A stretch of 64,000 nt of DNA, taken from contig NZ_CP108462.1 in NCBI RefSeq assembly GCF_036226365.1, positions 8,662,001 to 8,726,000 of the forward strand. Direction: 5' to 3'. Of this stretch, positions 26,169 through 35,169 are shown piece by piece. The translations under genes were made by a program, and so were the position numbers. The notes under the pieces were generated by a model. The model searched no databases. It was given only the letters and a program-made list of their open reading frames with translations, and was not told the DNA's origin. This DNA comes from Streptomyces sp. NBC_01262 (lineage in GTDB: Bacteria; Actinomycetota; Actinomycetes; Streptomycetales; Streptomycetaceae). Positions within the stretch are counted from its first letter, which is position 1; every line of letters starts with the position of its first letter.

Positions 26169-28628
26169 GTGGCAGCAACGGAGAGTGGGTCCGACGGGAC
26201 GGACACCGTCGTCACGCTGCTGCTTGACGCCGGGGGACGGCTGCTGAGCTGGCCCGACCGGGCACAGCGGCTGCTGGGCCACCTGCCCGGCGACATGATC
26301 GGCCGCCCCGCCGTCACGCTCCTGGCCTCCGACGCCGCCGCCGGGGCCATGCCGACCAGCCCGGAAGAGAGCTGGACCGGGCTGCTCACCGCCCGCCACC
26401 GGGACGGCCGGGAGGTGCCGGTCGAGGTGCGGGTCGTGGCGCTGCCGGAGGGCGGGGGCGACGCGCGCTGGCTGGTGCTGGCCGAGGACGCCGGGCGCTC
26501 CCCGCTGTGGGGGATGAGCCCGCAGCTGCTGCGCCGGATGACGGGACGGATGCCGGCCGGCCTGGTCGTGGTGGACACCGAGTTGCGCTGCGTGTGGTCG
26601 AACAACGCGATGGAGCGCTTCGGCGGCGGAACCGCGCGGGAGCGCCGCGGACGGCGGCTGCGGGACATCCAGCCCGGCCTGAAGGCCGAGGCCCTCGAAG
26701 CCCAGATGCGGAAGGTCCTGGACACAGGCGTTCCGGTGCTCGACTACGAGCACGTCGGGCGCCCCAGATCCGACCCCCGGCACGACCACGCCCACTCGAT
26801 GTCCTTCGTACGCCTGGACGACGACACCGGCCACCCGCTCGGCGTCTGCTACTCGGTCACCGACATCACCGACCGCCACCGCGCCCTGCAGCGCCTCGCC
26901 CTCCTGGACCGGGCCAGCGAGCACATCGGGCGCAGCCTGGACCCCGCCCGTACCGCCCAGGACCTCGCCGAGGTGGCGGTGCCCGAACTCGCCGACTATG
27001 TCGTCGTCGACCTGCTGGAGGCGGTGATCCGGGGCGCCGAGCCGGGGCCGGTCACCGGTGCCGAGCCGGTGCGGCTGCGCAGGTCAGGGATCGGCTCCGT
27101 ACTGGAGGGACACCCCGGTCCGGCGTTCCGGATCGGGGACCGGGCCGCGTACCAGGCCTCGACGCCGCCGGTCGGCTGCCTCGTCGAGGGCAAGTCCTGG
27201 CGGGCCGAGCGGCTGGACCCGGACGAGCCGGAGTGGGGCAGCGGCATCCCCGGGGGCCGGGCCGCGTCCTTCGGGGAGCTCGGGCTGCGTACGGCGATGG
27301 TGGTGCCGATCATGGCCCAGGGCATCACCCTGGGCATCACCTCGTTCTTCCGCACGCAGCGCGACCTGCCCTTCGACGAGGACGACCTGCGGCTCGCCGA
27401 GGAGTTCGTCGCCCGCGCCGCCGTCTGGATCGACAATGCCCGCCGCTACACCCGCGAGCGCGACGCGGCCCTCGTACTCCAGCGCAGCCTGCTGCCGCAC
27501 GGCATCCCGCCGCAGGAGGCGGTGGACGTGGCCTCCTGCTACCGGCCCGCCGACGAGCTGACCGGTGTCGGCGGCGACTGGTTCGACGTCATCCCGCTGT
27601 CCGGCGCCCGGGTCGCCCTGGTCGTCGGCGAGGTGACCGGCCACGGCATCGAGGCCGCCGCCACGATGGGCCAGCTGCGCACGGCGGTGCGAACCCTGGC
27701 CGATCTGGACCTGCGGCCCGAGGAACTGCTCGCCCACCTCGACGACCTGGTCAGCCAGGTGGCCCGGGACGAGCGGGCGGAGCAAGAGATCCGGACCGAG
27801 CAGGAGCTCGGCACGGGCTCCCTGGGCTCCAGCTGCCTGTACGTGGTCTACGACCCGGTGGCCCGGTCGTGCGTCATGGCCAGCGCCGGCCATCCGCCGC
27901 CCGCCGTCATCGGCCCGGGCCGCGACGGCGCCGGCTTCCCGGACCTGCCGGTCGGCCCCGCGCTGGGGGTGGGCGGGCTGCCGTTCGAGTCCGTCGAGTT
28001 CGGCCTGCCCGAGGGCAGCCTGCTGGCCCTGTACACCGACGGCCTGATCGCCGCCGACCCCGAAACCGCCAGGGACGCCCTGGAGCCCTTCCTACGGGGC
28101 CCCGAGCTGTCCCTGGAACGCCTGGTCACGCGCATGGTCGACGAGCTGGCGCCCGAGCGGCCCTTCGACGACGCGGCCCTGCTGCTGGCCCGCACCCGCG
28201 GCCTGGACGCCGGACAGGTCGCCTCATGGGAGCTGGCCGCCGACCCGGCCGTCGTCGGCCGTTGCCGGGAGCTGGCCGCCGCCCAGCTGGGCGCGTGGGG
28301 CCTGGACGAGGAGCTGGCGTTCACCACCGAGCTCGTCGTCAGCGAACTCGTCACCAACGCCATCCGGCACGCCTCCGGCCCCATCGGGCTGCGGCTGATC
28401 CTGGAACGCACCCTGATCTGCGAGGTCTCCGACGCCAGCAGCACCTCCCCGCACCTGCGCCACGCGCGCACCACCGATGAGGGTGGCCGGGGCCTGTTCC
28501 TCATCTCCCAGTTCGCCCAGCGCTGGGGCGCCCGCTACACGGCGGACGGCAAGATCATTTGGGCGGAGCAGCAGCTGGGCCGGCAGCCGGAGCAGCAGCC
28601 CGCGCCCGGCGCTTTGCCGGCGCCGTAG
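26169..28628 (+). CDS. PAS-PAS-GAF-SpoIIE phosphatase with C-terminal anti-sigma kinase-like ATPase
   Basis: This 819-residue protein from GTG 26169 has two PAS domains (about 12-105 and 120-225), a GAF domain (about 250-425) and a PP2C/SpoIIE phosphatase (about 440-680). The phosphatase contains GVGGDWFDVI, YTDGLI and DDAALLLAR, which supply the metal-binding aspartates. An HATPase_c domain of the RsbW type (about 690-800) follows, with the N-box SELVTNAIRHA and GGRGLFLI. Proteins of this design dephosphorylate anti-sigma-factor antagonists and may also phosphorylate them, linking a signal to an alternative sigma factor. It lacks membrane segments. It overlaps the convergent DUF1232 gene by 74 bases. 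Confidence 0.92.
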   Translation: MAATESGSDGTDTVVTLLLDAGGRLLSWPDRAQRLLGHLPGDMIGRPAVTLLASDAAAGAMPTSPEESWTGLLTARHRDGREVPVEVRVVALPEGGGDARWLVLAEDAGRSPLWGMSPQLLRRMTGRMPAGLVVVDTELRCVWSNNAMERFGGGTARERRGRRLRDIQPGLKAEALEAQMRKVLDTGVPVLDYEHVGRPRSDPRHDHAHSMSFVRLDDDTGHPLGVCYSVTDITDRHRALQRLALLDRASEHIGRSLDPARTAQDLAEVAVPELADYVVVDLLEAVIRGAEPGPVTGAEPVRLRRSGIGSVLEGHPGPAFRIGDRAAYQASTPPVGCLVEGKSWRAERLDPDEPEWGSGIPGGRAASFGELGLRTAMVVPIMAQGITLGITSFFRTQRDLPFDEDDLRLAEEFVARAAVWIDNARRYTRERDAALVLQRSLLPHGIPPQEAVDVASCYRPADELTGVGGDWFDVIPLSGARVALVVGEVTGHGIEAAATMGQLRTAVRTLADLDLRPEELLAHLDDLVSQVARDERAEQEIRTEQELGTGSLGSSCLYVVYDPVARSCVMASAGHPPPAVIGPGRDGAGFPDLPVGPALGVGGLPFESVEFGLPEGSLLALYTDGLIAADPETARDALEPFLRGPELSLERLVTRMVDELAPERPFDDAALLLARTRGLDAGQVASWELAADPAVVGRCRELAAAQLGAWGLDEELAFTTELVVSELVTNAIRHASGPIGLRLILERTLICEVSDASSTSPHLRHARTTDEGGRGLFLISQFAQRWGARYTADGKIIWAEQQLGRQPEQQPAPGALPAP

Positions 28629-28917
28629 CCAGGTCGATCCCCGCCCGGACGGCGGACTTGTCGAGCGTGCGAAGGGCCAGCAGCAGGAAGCCGATGTCGT
28701 CGATGAGGATGGGGTCAGGCAGCAGATCCACCGGGCAGATCAGATAGACGACCGCCGCCCAGAACGCCAGCTTGCCCTGCACCGGCACCCCGGCCTCCGT
28801 CAGCAGGCGCTTGGTGCGGAACAGCCGGACGCACAGCTTCACGGCTATCACCAGGGTGACCGCCACCACGAGCGCGCCGACCGCGAGCAGCAGCCAGAGC
28901 AGGTTGTTACCGTCCAT
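28555..28917 (-). CDS. DUF1232 (YkvA-like) small membrane protein
   Basis: This 120-residue protein has an N-terminal membrane helix (about 6-28) and a DUF1232 core with YLICPVDLLPDPILIDDIG. The function of the family is not known. It starts 9 bases after dhaM ends, on the same strand, so it is probably the last gene of the dha transcript, though a link to glycerol metabolism is only positional. Confidence 0.78.
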   Translation of the reverse strand: MDGNNLLWLLLAVGALVVAVTLVIAVKLCVRLFRTKRLLTEAGVPVQGKLAFWAAVVYLICPVDLLPDPILIDDIGFLLLALRTLDKSAVRAGIDLATAPAKRRARAAAPAAGPAAAPPK

Positions 28918-28926
28918 GCCGTCGCC

Positions 28927-29325
28927 TCAGGCCTTCCGGTAGGTGTACGCATCCTCGGCGGCCGCCGCCACCGCCGCAAGGTCGGCCCCGGCGGAAGCGG
29001 TGACCACGGCGGCCACCGCGCCCTCCACGAAGGGCGCGTCCAGCAGCCTAGTGCCCGGCGGCAGCTCGTCGTCATCGGCCAGCAGCGCTTTCACGGTGAG
29101 CACCGCGCTGCCCAGGTCCGCCAGCACCGCCACGCCCTCGCCCCGGTCCACCGCCAGGGCCGCCCGAACTATGGCCTCCGCGTCCGTGCCGAACCCGCCG
29201 TCCGGCGTGCCCCCGGCGGCGGCGACCGGCGCGGGCCCGCCGCCACCGGCCAGCCCGGCCGCGAGCTGGGCCACCGCCTCGGCGACGGCCGCGCTGTGGG
29301 ACACCAGCACCACGCCGACCGTCAT
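28927..29325 (-). CDS. dhaM: Dihydroxyacetone kinase phosphotransfer subunit DhaM
   Basis: This 132-residue EIIA-man-like protein has its phosphorylated histidine at residue 10 (VGVVLVSHSAAVAEA). It carries phosphate from the PTS phosphoprotein HPr to ADP bound on DhaL. It has only the EIIA domain, without the HPr and EI-like fusion of Escherichia coli DhaM, as in other Gram-positive bacteria. Its ATG overlaps the dhaL stop by 4 bases. Confidence 0.9.
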   Translation of the reverse strand: MTVGVVLVSHSAAVAEAVAQLAAGLAGGGGPAPVAAAGGTPDGGFGTDAEAIVRAALAVDRGEGVAVLADLGSAVLTVKALLADDDELPPGTRLLDAPFVEGAVAAVVTASAGADLAAVAAAAEDAYTYRKA

Positions 29326-30002
29326 CCGGTGCCCTCCTGTGCCGCTGTCCGCGCCAGCGCCCCCAGCAGCAGCGCGGACGAGGTCGCCCCCGGGTCCTGG
29401 TGCCCGATGCTGCGCTCGCCCAGGTAGCTGGCCCGCCCCTTCCTGGCCTGCAGCGGTACGGTCGCCAGCGCGCCCTCCTCCGCGGCGATCCGCGCGGCGG
29501 CCAGCGCCTCGATGAGCCCGGCGCCCTTGTCCAGGGCGAACGACAGCGCCTCGACGGCCGGCACGAGCGCGTCGATCATCGTCTTGTCGCCCTGCACCGC
29601 GCCGCCCAGCTGCGACACCCCGTCCACCCCCGCCCTGAGCGCGTCGCACAGCTCCTCGGGCGTCACCCGGTCCCCGTCGCCCAGCGCCTTGCCCGCCTTG
29701 CGCAGCAGCGTCCCGTACAGCGGCCCGGACGCGCCGCCGACCGTGCTGATCAGCTGCCGCCCGGTCTGCACGAGCACATCGCCCGGCGTCAGCGGCGGTT
29801 CCTTCTCGATCGCCGTACGGGCGGCCGTGAAGCCGCGGCGCAGGTTGCTGCCGTGGTCCGCGTCGCCGATGGGGGAGTCCAGCTCGGTCAGCCGTGTGGC
29901 CTCGCGGTCGATCACCTCGGCCGCCGCCGTGAGCCAGCGGCGGAAGAAGGCCGCGTCGATCACCGGTCCGGGCCCGTTTTCGGGGGACGGTTCTTCGCTC
30001 AT
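29322..30002 (-). CDS. dhaL: Dihydroxyacetone kinase ADP-binding subunit DhaL
   Basis: This 226-residue protein carries the DhaL metal-nucleotide motif DSPIGDADHGSNLRRGF near residue 42 and the second conserved block GGASGPLYGTLL. It holds ADP and is rephosphorylated by DhaM, then passes phosphate to dihydroxyacetone held covalently on DhaK. The start MSEEPS at 30002 is preferred; the frame extends into a tandem repeat upstream. Confidence 0.92.
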   Translation of the reverse strand: MSEEPSPENGPGPVIDAAFFRRWLTAAAEVIDREATRLTELDSPIGDADHGSNLRRGFTAARTAIEKEPPLTPGDVLVQTGRQLISTVGGASGPLYGTLLRKAGKALGDGDRVTPEELCDALRAGVDGVSQLGGAVQGDKTMIDALVPAVEALSFALDKGAGLIEALAAARIAAEEGALATVPLQARKGRASYLGERSIGHQDPGATSSALLLGALARTAAQEGTG

Positions 30003-30012
30003 ACGATTCCCA

Positions 30013-30054
30013 GTCCTTGTGTCGGTGTCCTTGCGTCGGTGTCCTTGCGTCGGT
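30013..30054. repeat. Three tandem copies of a 14-bp unit between dhaK and dhaL
   Basis: The unit GTCCTTGCGTCGGT occurs at 30013-30026 (one mismatch), 30027-30040 and 30041-30054. It fills nearly all of the 55-base gap between the dhaK stop and the dhaL start. Confidence 0.85.
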
Positions 30055-30057
30055 CGG

Positions 30058-31050
30058 TCAGGCACCCCAGCGCAGACCGGCCGTGACCACCGGCGCGTCC
30101 CACAGCCGCAGCATCTCCTCGTCCACCTGGCACAGCGTCACCGAGGCGCCGGCCATGTCCAGGGACGTCACGTAGTTGCCCACCAGTGTCCGGGCCACCG
30201 CAACACCCCGCAGCGCGAGCACCCGGTGCACCTCGGCGGCGAAGCCGTACAGCTCCAGCAGCGGCGTGGCGCCCATGCCGTTCACCAGCGCCAGCACGGG
30301 AAGGCGCGGCCGCAGGTCGTCCACCACCGCGTCCACCGCGAACTCCGCGATCTCCCCGGCGGTCATCATCGCCCGCCGCTCCCGGCCCGGCTCCCCGTGG
30401 ATGCCGATGCCCAGCTCCAGCTCCCCGGCCGGCAGATCGAACGTCGGGCTGCCCTTCGCCGGCGTACTGCACGCGCTCAGCGCCACCCCGAAGCTCCGCG
30501 CCGACTCATTGACCTGCCGTGCCAGCGACTCGACCCTCTCCAGCGGCGCGCCCTCCTCGGCGAGCGCCCCCGCGATCTTCTCGACGAACAGCGTGCCGCC
30601 CGTGCCGCGCCGCCCCGCCGTGAAGGTGCTGTCCGTCACCGCGACATCGTCGTTCACCAGCACCTTGGCGATCCGGATGCCCTCGTCCTCGGCCAGCTCC
30701 GCCGCCATGTCGAAGTTGAGCACGTCCCCCGTGTAGTTCTTCACGATGAACAGCACCCCCGCGCCGCTGTCCACCGCCGCGGCCGCCCGCACCATCTGGT
30801 CCGGCACCGGCGAGGTGAAGACCTCCCCCGGACACGCCGCGTCCAGCATCCCCCGCCCCACGAACCCCCCGTGCAACGGCTCGTGCCCCGACCCGCCGCC
30901 CGACACCAGCCCCACCTTCCCGGACACCGGCGCGTCCCTGCGCACGATCACCCGGTTCTCCACGTCCACCGTCAGCTCGGGATGCACCGCGGCGAAGCCC
31001 CGCAGGGCGTCGGCGACCACGGTCTCCGGGACATTGATGAGCATCTTCAA
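30058..31050 (-). CDS. dhaK: Dihydroxyacetone kinase substrate-binding subunit DhaK
   Basis: This protein of about 330 residues binds dihydroxyacetone through a hemiaminal to His218 in GIGIHGEPG, numbered from TTG 31050. It also has the conserved SGGGSGHEPLH block and IVKNYTGDVLNF. TTG 31050 is chosen because GGAGG lies 5 bases upstream; ATG 31044 and ATG 31062 are alternatives. With dhaL and dhaM it makes a complete PTS-dependent kinase feeding dihydroxyacetone phosphate into glycolysis. Confidence 0.93.
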   Translation of the reverse strand: MKMLINVPETVVADALRGFAAVHPELTVDVENRVIVRRDAPVSGKVGLVSGGGSGHEPLHGGFVGRGMLDAACPGEVFTSPVPDQMVRAAAAVDSGAGVLFIVKNYTGDVLNFDMAAELAEDEGIRIAKVLVNDDVAVTDSTFTAGRRGTGGTLFVEKIAGALAEEGAPLERVESLARQVNESARSFGVALSACSTPAKGSPTFDLPAGELELGIGIHGEPGRERRAMMTAGEIAEFAVDAVVDDLRPRLPVLALVNGMGATPLLELYGFAAEVHRVLALRGVAVARTLVGNYVTSLDMAGASVTLCQVDEEMLRLWDAPVVTAGLRWGA

Positions 31051-31139
31051 GGGGTCCTCCATCCGGCGCGGCTGGTCTGCCCTGGCTACATCAGCGTACG
31101 GACCTGCTGCCCCCGAGGCGGCCTTCGCGACACACAACC

Positions 31140-31739
31140 TCAAGCCAGAAATGCCAAGGCGGCACCGGCCACCGGCGCTCCAAGGGCCGCACCCGCCACC
31201 ACCTGCCCCGGCGTGTGGTCGCGCAACGCGACCCGCGACCATCCGATGACGGCGACGAGGGGAAACGCCGCCCAGCACCAGGCGCTGACCCCGACAGCGA
31301 GCACCGCGACCGCTCCCGACGCGGCCGAGGTGTGCACGCTGATCTTCCAGAACGCGGTGATCGGCAGAATCGCCGAAATGGTCGCCAGCATCGCCACGAC
31401 CAGCGCGATCATCTGCCGCGGTGCGCCGAGGAGCAGCATGACCGCGATGCCGGTCGCGACGGACGCCATGATCACGGGGATGAGGAGCATGCGCCGCTCG
31501 CGCTGATGGACATGGCGGTCACCCCACAGCCCCGACCGGATGCCGTACTTGATGTACGCCGTGGGTATCAGCGCGGCGAACACAACGGCATGCGCCGCCC
31601 AGGCCAGGCCGGTAAGTACGTTGTCCTGCGCGGCGCCGAACAGCAGGCTGACGGCGAGGATGACGTTCTTGGGCTCCAGCCCGTCGGTGACCGCGCGGGC
31701 GGCGCGGTGGCGGTCGTCCTGAAGAGGGAGGCTGGTCAC
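31140..31739 (-). CDS. PAP2-family membrane phosphatase
   Basis: This 199-residue protein has five or six membrane helices and the PAP2 signature near the C-terminus: KISVHTSAASG, then SRVALRDHTPGQVVAG, which supply the conserved Ser/His and Arg/His residues. The first PAP2 motif is weak, so activity is not certain. The family dephosphorylates lipid phosphates such as undecaprenyl diphosphate or phosphatidate. GTG 31739 is chosen because GGAAGGAT lies 6-7 bases upstream and because longer starts run into the divergent gene. It ends 89 bases before dhaK on the same strand. Confidence 0.72.
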   Translation of the reverse strand: MTSLPLQDDRHRAARAVTDGLEPKNVILAVSLLFGAAQDNVLTGLAWAAHAVVFAALIPTAYIKYGIRSGLWGDRHVHQRERRMLLIPVIMASVATGIAVMLLLGAPRQMIALVVAMLATISAILPITAFWKISVHTSAASGAVAVLAVGVSAWCWAAFPLVAVIGWSRVALRDHTPGQVVAGAALGAPVAGAALAFLA

Positions 31740-31791
31740 GCGGGCATCCTTCCAGGACGGTGGCGACGGACGCGCCGGTAAAATCCGCTCC

Positions 31792-32514
31792 ATGGGGATC
31801 TTGAACGCTGCCATCACCGAGGATCTGGCGCCGAACGGCACGCTGCGGGCCTCGATCAATCTGGGCAATCCGGTACTGGCCCAGGGCACGCCGGCGGCAC
31901 CGGCCGGCGTCACGGTCGACATCGCGCGTGAGGTCGGCGCACGGCTGGACGTGCCGGTGGAACTCGTCTGCTTCGACGCCGCGCGAAAGTCGTACGAGGC
32001 GATGGCCGCGGGCCGGGCCGACATCTGCTTTCTGGCCATCGAGCCCGCCCGTGAGGCCGAGGTCGCCTTCACCGCGCCGTACGTCGTGATCGAAGGCGTG
32101 TTCGCCGTGCCGCAGGACTCGGCCTTCACCACGGCCGCCGACATCGACCGTGCGGGCGTGCGCATCGGCGTGAAGCGCGGATCCGCCTACGACCTTTTTC
32201 TCTCGCGCACGCTTCAGCACGCGAGCGTCGTGCGCGGAGAGGAGGGAGTCGACGAGTTCCGCGCCCAGGGCCTGGAGGCCGCGGCCGGCATCAGGCAGCC
32301 GATGACCGAGTTCGTCGCGACGCATCCCGAAGTCCGGCTGATCGAGGACCGGTTCATGCAGATCCGGCAGGCGGTGGGCACGACCACGACCCGGCGGCCC
32401 GAGACCGTCCGGTTCCTCAGGGAGATCGTCGAGGAGCTGAAAGCCGGCGGATTCGTCGCCGACGCCCTTCGCCGCGCGAACCAGTCCGACGCCATGGTCG
32501 CCCCGCCCGGGTAG
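31792..32514 (+). CDS. Amino-acid-type solute-binding domain protein without signal peptide
   Basis: This 240-residue protein has the family 3 extracellular solute-binding fold (SBP_bac_3): VTVDIAREVGARLDVPVELV, then AGRADICFLAIEPAREAEVAFT, and a DI..AGVRIGVKRGSAYD block. It has no signal peptide or lipobox, so it probably works in the cytoplasm, as a sensor or enzyme rather than an ABC importer partner; no transporter genes adjoin. TAAAAT at 31778-31783 just before the ATG suggests a leaderless promoter. Confidence 0.78.
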   Translation: MGILNAAITEDLAPNGTLRASINLGNPVLAQGTPAAPAGVTVDIAREVGARLDVPVELVCFDAARKSYEAMAAGRADICFLAIEPAREAEVAFTAPYVVIEGVFAVPQDSAFTTAADIDRAGVRIGVKRGSAYDLFLSRTLQHASVVRGEEGVDEFRAQGLEAAAGIRQPMTEFVATHPEVRLIEDRFMQIRQAVGTTTTRRPETVRFLREIVEELKAGGFVADALRRANQSDAMVAPPG

Positions 32515-32610
32515 GGCGCTACCGCTCGGAGCGGGGATGGTGCTCGGCGCGCCCGTCCCCAACACTGGTGATGCAGAGGGCAGATGGCGTTCGGGGGAGG
32601 AGCATCGGCC

Positions 32611-33825
32611 ATGGCGACCCGCATCGAACCGGTACCGCAGGTGCTGCCGGAACGGCGCCCGGAGCTCGACGCACTGCGCATGCTCGTGGTGTTCGGGCTG
32701 ATCTTCTTCCACTCGGCTCTCGTCTTCGCGACCGAGGGCGACTTCTATGTGCGCAACTCCGAGACCACGGAGGTCATCACCTTCCTGCTCGGCTTCGCGG
32801 TCGTCTGGGCGATGCCCGCGCTGTTCCTCGTCTCCGGCCTCGGTTCCTGGTATTCGCTGCGCCGCCGGGGCACGGCCACCTTCGTCAAGGAGCGGCTGTT
32901 ACGGCTGGGCGTGCCGCTGGTCTTCGCCACCCTCGTACTGAACCCCCTGCCGCAGTGGCTCCGCCTGCGCTCCGCGGACCCCGGCTACCACGACTCCTAC
33001 CTCGCGTTCCTTCCGCACTTCTACGACGTGCACATCGATCTCTCGGAATTCCCCTTCTTCGTGCAGGGCCAGTACTTCGAGACCGGCCACCTGTGGTTCG
33101 TGGTGCTGCTGCTCACCTTCTCCCTCATGCTGGCGCCCCTGTACCGCCTGCTGCCGGCCGACCGGATCCGGCCCGTCGCCGACCGGCTGGCTCAGGCAGC
33201 CGTCCGCTTCCGCTGGGCGATCCTCTTGCCGGCCGTTCCCCTCGCCCTGATCGGCGCCTTCGCCGGCATGGAGGAGAACTACGCGGCCTGGCACCGCTGG
33301 GCCTACCTGGTGTTCTTCGCCGCCGGCTGCGCCCTCGCCGACGACGACCGTGTCCGCACCGCCATGCGCCGCGCCGCGGTCCCGGCCGGCTGGCTCGGGG
33401 GCGGCCTGTTCGCCCTGGCCGGTCCCGGCTTCGGCCTCGTGGACGAGCCCTTCACCAAGATGACCCCCCTGGCCATGGTGATCCGCGCGCTCTTCGGCGC
33501 CGCCGGCTGGTGCCTGGTCGTCGCCATCCTCGGCCACCTCGACCGCCGCCGCCTCGCACGCTCCGCCCAGCTTGTCCCGGCGCCGGTTTCCTCCGGGTCC
33601 CGGCGTTTCTACGCCTACCTGGCCGCCGCCGTACTCCCGGTCTACGTCCTGCACCAGCCCATCGTCGTCGCCGTCGCCTACTTCGTCGTCGGCTGGAGCG
33701 CCCCGATCCCCGTCGAGTACGCCGTGATCGTGACCCTCTCCCTGGCCCTCACCCTGGCCGCGTACGAACTCCTGGTGCGGCGCACGCGCGTGACACGGTT
33801 CCTGTTCGGGATGCGTACGGCGTGA
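32611..33825 (+). CDS. Acyltransferase-3 family membrane protein
   Basis: This 404-residue protein has about ten membrane segments and the Acyltransferase_3 opening RRPELDALRMLVVFGLIFFHS, with the conserved His in the first helix. Family members acetylate or acylate sugars and other surface molecules. ATG 32611 has GGGGGAGGAG about 8 bases upstream; ATG 32584 is the alternative. A rare TTA codon at 32899-32901 (residue 97) makes translation depend on bldA tRNA, suggesting a role late in development. Confidence 0.82.
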   Translation: MATRIEPVPQVLPERRPELDALRMLVVFGLIFFHSALVFATEGDFYVRNSETTEVITFLLGFAVVWAMPALFLVSGLGSWYSLRRRGTATFVKERLLRLGVPLVFATLVLNPLPQWLRLRSADPGYHDSYLAFLPHFYDVHIDLSEFPFFVQGQYFETGHLWFVVLLLTFSLMLAPLYRLLPADRIRPVADRLAQAAVRFRWAILLPAVPLALIGAFAGMEENYAAWHRWAYLVFFAAGCALADDDRVRTAMRRAAVPAGWLGGGLFALAGPGFGLVDEPFTKMTPLAMVIRALFGAAGWCLVVAILGHLDRRRLARSAQLVPAPVSSGSRRFYAYLAAAVLPVYVLHQPIVVAVAYFVVGWSAPIPVEYAVIVTLSLALTLAAYELLVRRTRVTRFLFGMRTA

Positions 33826-33837
33826 AGAAGCGATTGC

Positions 33838-35136
33838 CTAGCCGGCGACGCCGGCCGAGATCTCCATGCCGGCCGCGCGCAGCCGGTCCACGAGGGCGTC
33901 GCCGATGCCCGTGGCGGGGGTGAGCACGCCGCCTCCGCCTCCGGGAAGGCCAGGCAGGGCGGGCAGGGCCTCGCGGTCCAGGGCCAGGGCGAGCGCGGAC
34001 TGGCCGAGCATGACCGCGGTCGCCTGGTAGCCGGGGTCGCCCTGGGCCTTGAAGCGGGCGGTGTAGCGGGCGCCGGTGGTGGTGGTCGCGTAGACGTCGA
34101 TGGTGAAGTGGCCGCGCGCCCGCGCCTTCTCGCCGGGGCCCTCGCCGGGCTTGGGCAGGATCCGGTCGAGCAGGAAACGGGTGGGCGGCAGGGCCAGGCC
34201 CACGACCAGTCCGGCGAGCCCGGCCGCCATGCCGGCGGCCAGCAGCGGCGACAGGGGTGAGCCGCCGACGCTCATCACCTCCCGGTAGCGGAAGCCCCGG
34301 CCGTACGCGTATCCGCGCAGCGCGTTGCTCCGCCGCACGATCCGGGTGTTGTACGCGGCCATGCCGAAGGGCGCCAAGGTGCCGCGCAGTCCCGGGCTGA
34401 CGGCACGGCCACGGGCGAGCACGATGTCGGACTGCCGGCCCAGATCCGGCTCGCCGGGCCGGTCGGGGCTGAGGGTGTACGGGTCCAGGGCCAGCTTCCG
34501 GAGCGCCGGATCGCGCTTGAGGGTGTCGACCTGGGTCCGCACCGAGTCGATCGTGCCGCCGCTGACCCCGCCCCTGACGGAGGAGAGCACCAGCGTCGTA
34601 TCGGCCAGCTCGCCGGCCCCGTCCGCCCGCACCCGCTCGAAGAGCACATGCACCCCGATGTCCGACGGTATCGCGTCGAATCCGCAGCCGTGCACGATGC
34701 GGGCGCCGGTGGCCGCGGCCCGTTCGTGGTGCGCGTCGATGCTGTCGCGTACGAACAGCGCCTCCCCGCACAGGTCGACGTAGTCCGTACCGGCGTCGGC
34801 GCAGGCCGCCACCAGGGCGCGGCCGTACTTCACGTAAGGGCCGACGGTGGTGGCGACCACCCGCGTGCGCTCCGCGATCGCCCGGATCGCCGCGCCGTCA
34901 CCGGCCTCGGCCACCACCAGCGGCCACTTCTGCGCCCGTTCGCCCAACCGCCCCCGCGTCAGGGCCAGTTTCTCCTCCGAGCGTCCCGCGAGCGCGATCC
35001 GCGTCCCTTCGGGGGCGGTCTCGGCCAGGTGCGCGGCCACCAGCTCGCCCACGAAACCGGTCGCCCCGTAGACGACGATGTCGAATTCGCGGTCCCGGCT
35101 GTCCGGACCGGCGCCTTGCGCACTTTCGTCGACCAC
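33838..35136 (-). CDS. Saccharopine dehydrogenase-like (trans-acting enoyl reductase type) protein
   Basis: This 432-residue protein begins with a Rossmann motif (DIVVYGATGFVGELVAAHL) and continues with the saccharopine-dehydrogenase-like core (TVGPYVKYGRALVAACADAGTDYVD, in parts). It has one hydrophobic segment near residues 310-330. In mycobacteria close relatives reduce lipid intermediates (Rv2953 type); in Streptomyces the role is unknown. The start is GTG 35136 with an AGGG element 7 bases upstream. Confidence 0.82.
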   Translation of the reverse strand: MVDESAQGAGPDSRDREFDIVVYGATGFVGELVAAHLAETAPEGTRIALAGRSEEKLALTRGRLGERAQKWPLVVAEAGDGAAIRAIAERTRVVATTVGPYVKYGRALVAACADAGTDYVDLCGEALFVRDSIDAHHERAAATGARIVHGCGFDAIPSDIGVHVLFERVRADGAGELADTTLVLSSVRGGVSGGTIDSVRTQVDTLKRDPALRKLALDPYTLSPDRPGEPDLGRQSDIVLARGRAVSPGLRGTLAPFGMAAYNTRIVRRSNALRGYAYGRGFRYREVMSVGGSPLSPLLAAGMAAGLAGLVVGLALPPTRFLLDRILPKPGEGPGEKARARGHFTIDVYATTTTGARYTARFKAQGDPGYQATAVMLGQSALALALDREALPALPGLPGGGGGVLTPATGIGDALVDRLRAAGMEISAGVAG

Positions 35137-35169
35137 AGTGATGCCCTACTTCGTCGGAGGCTCCCGAGC

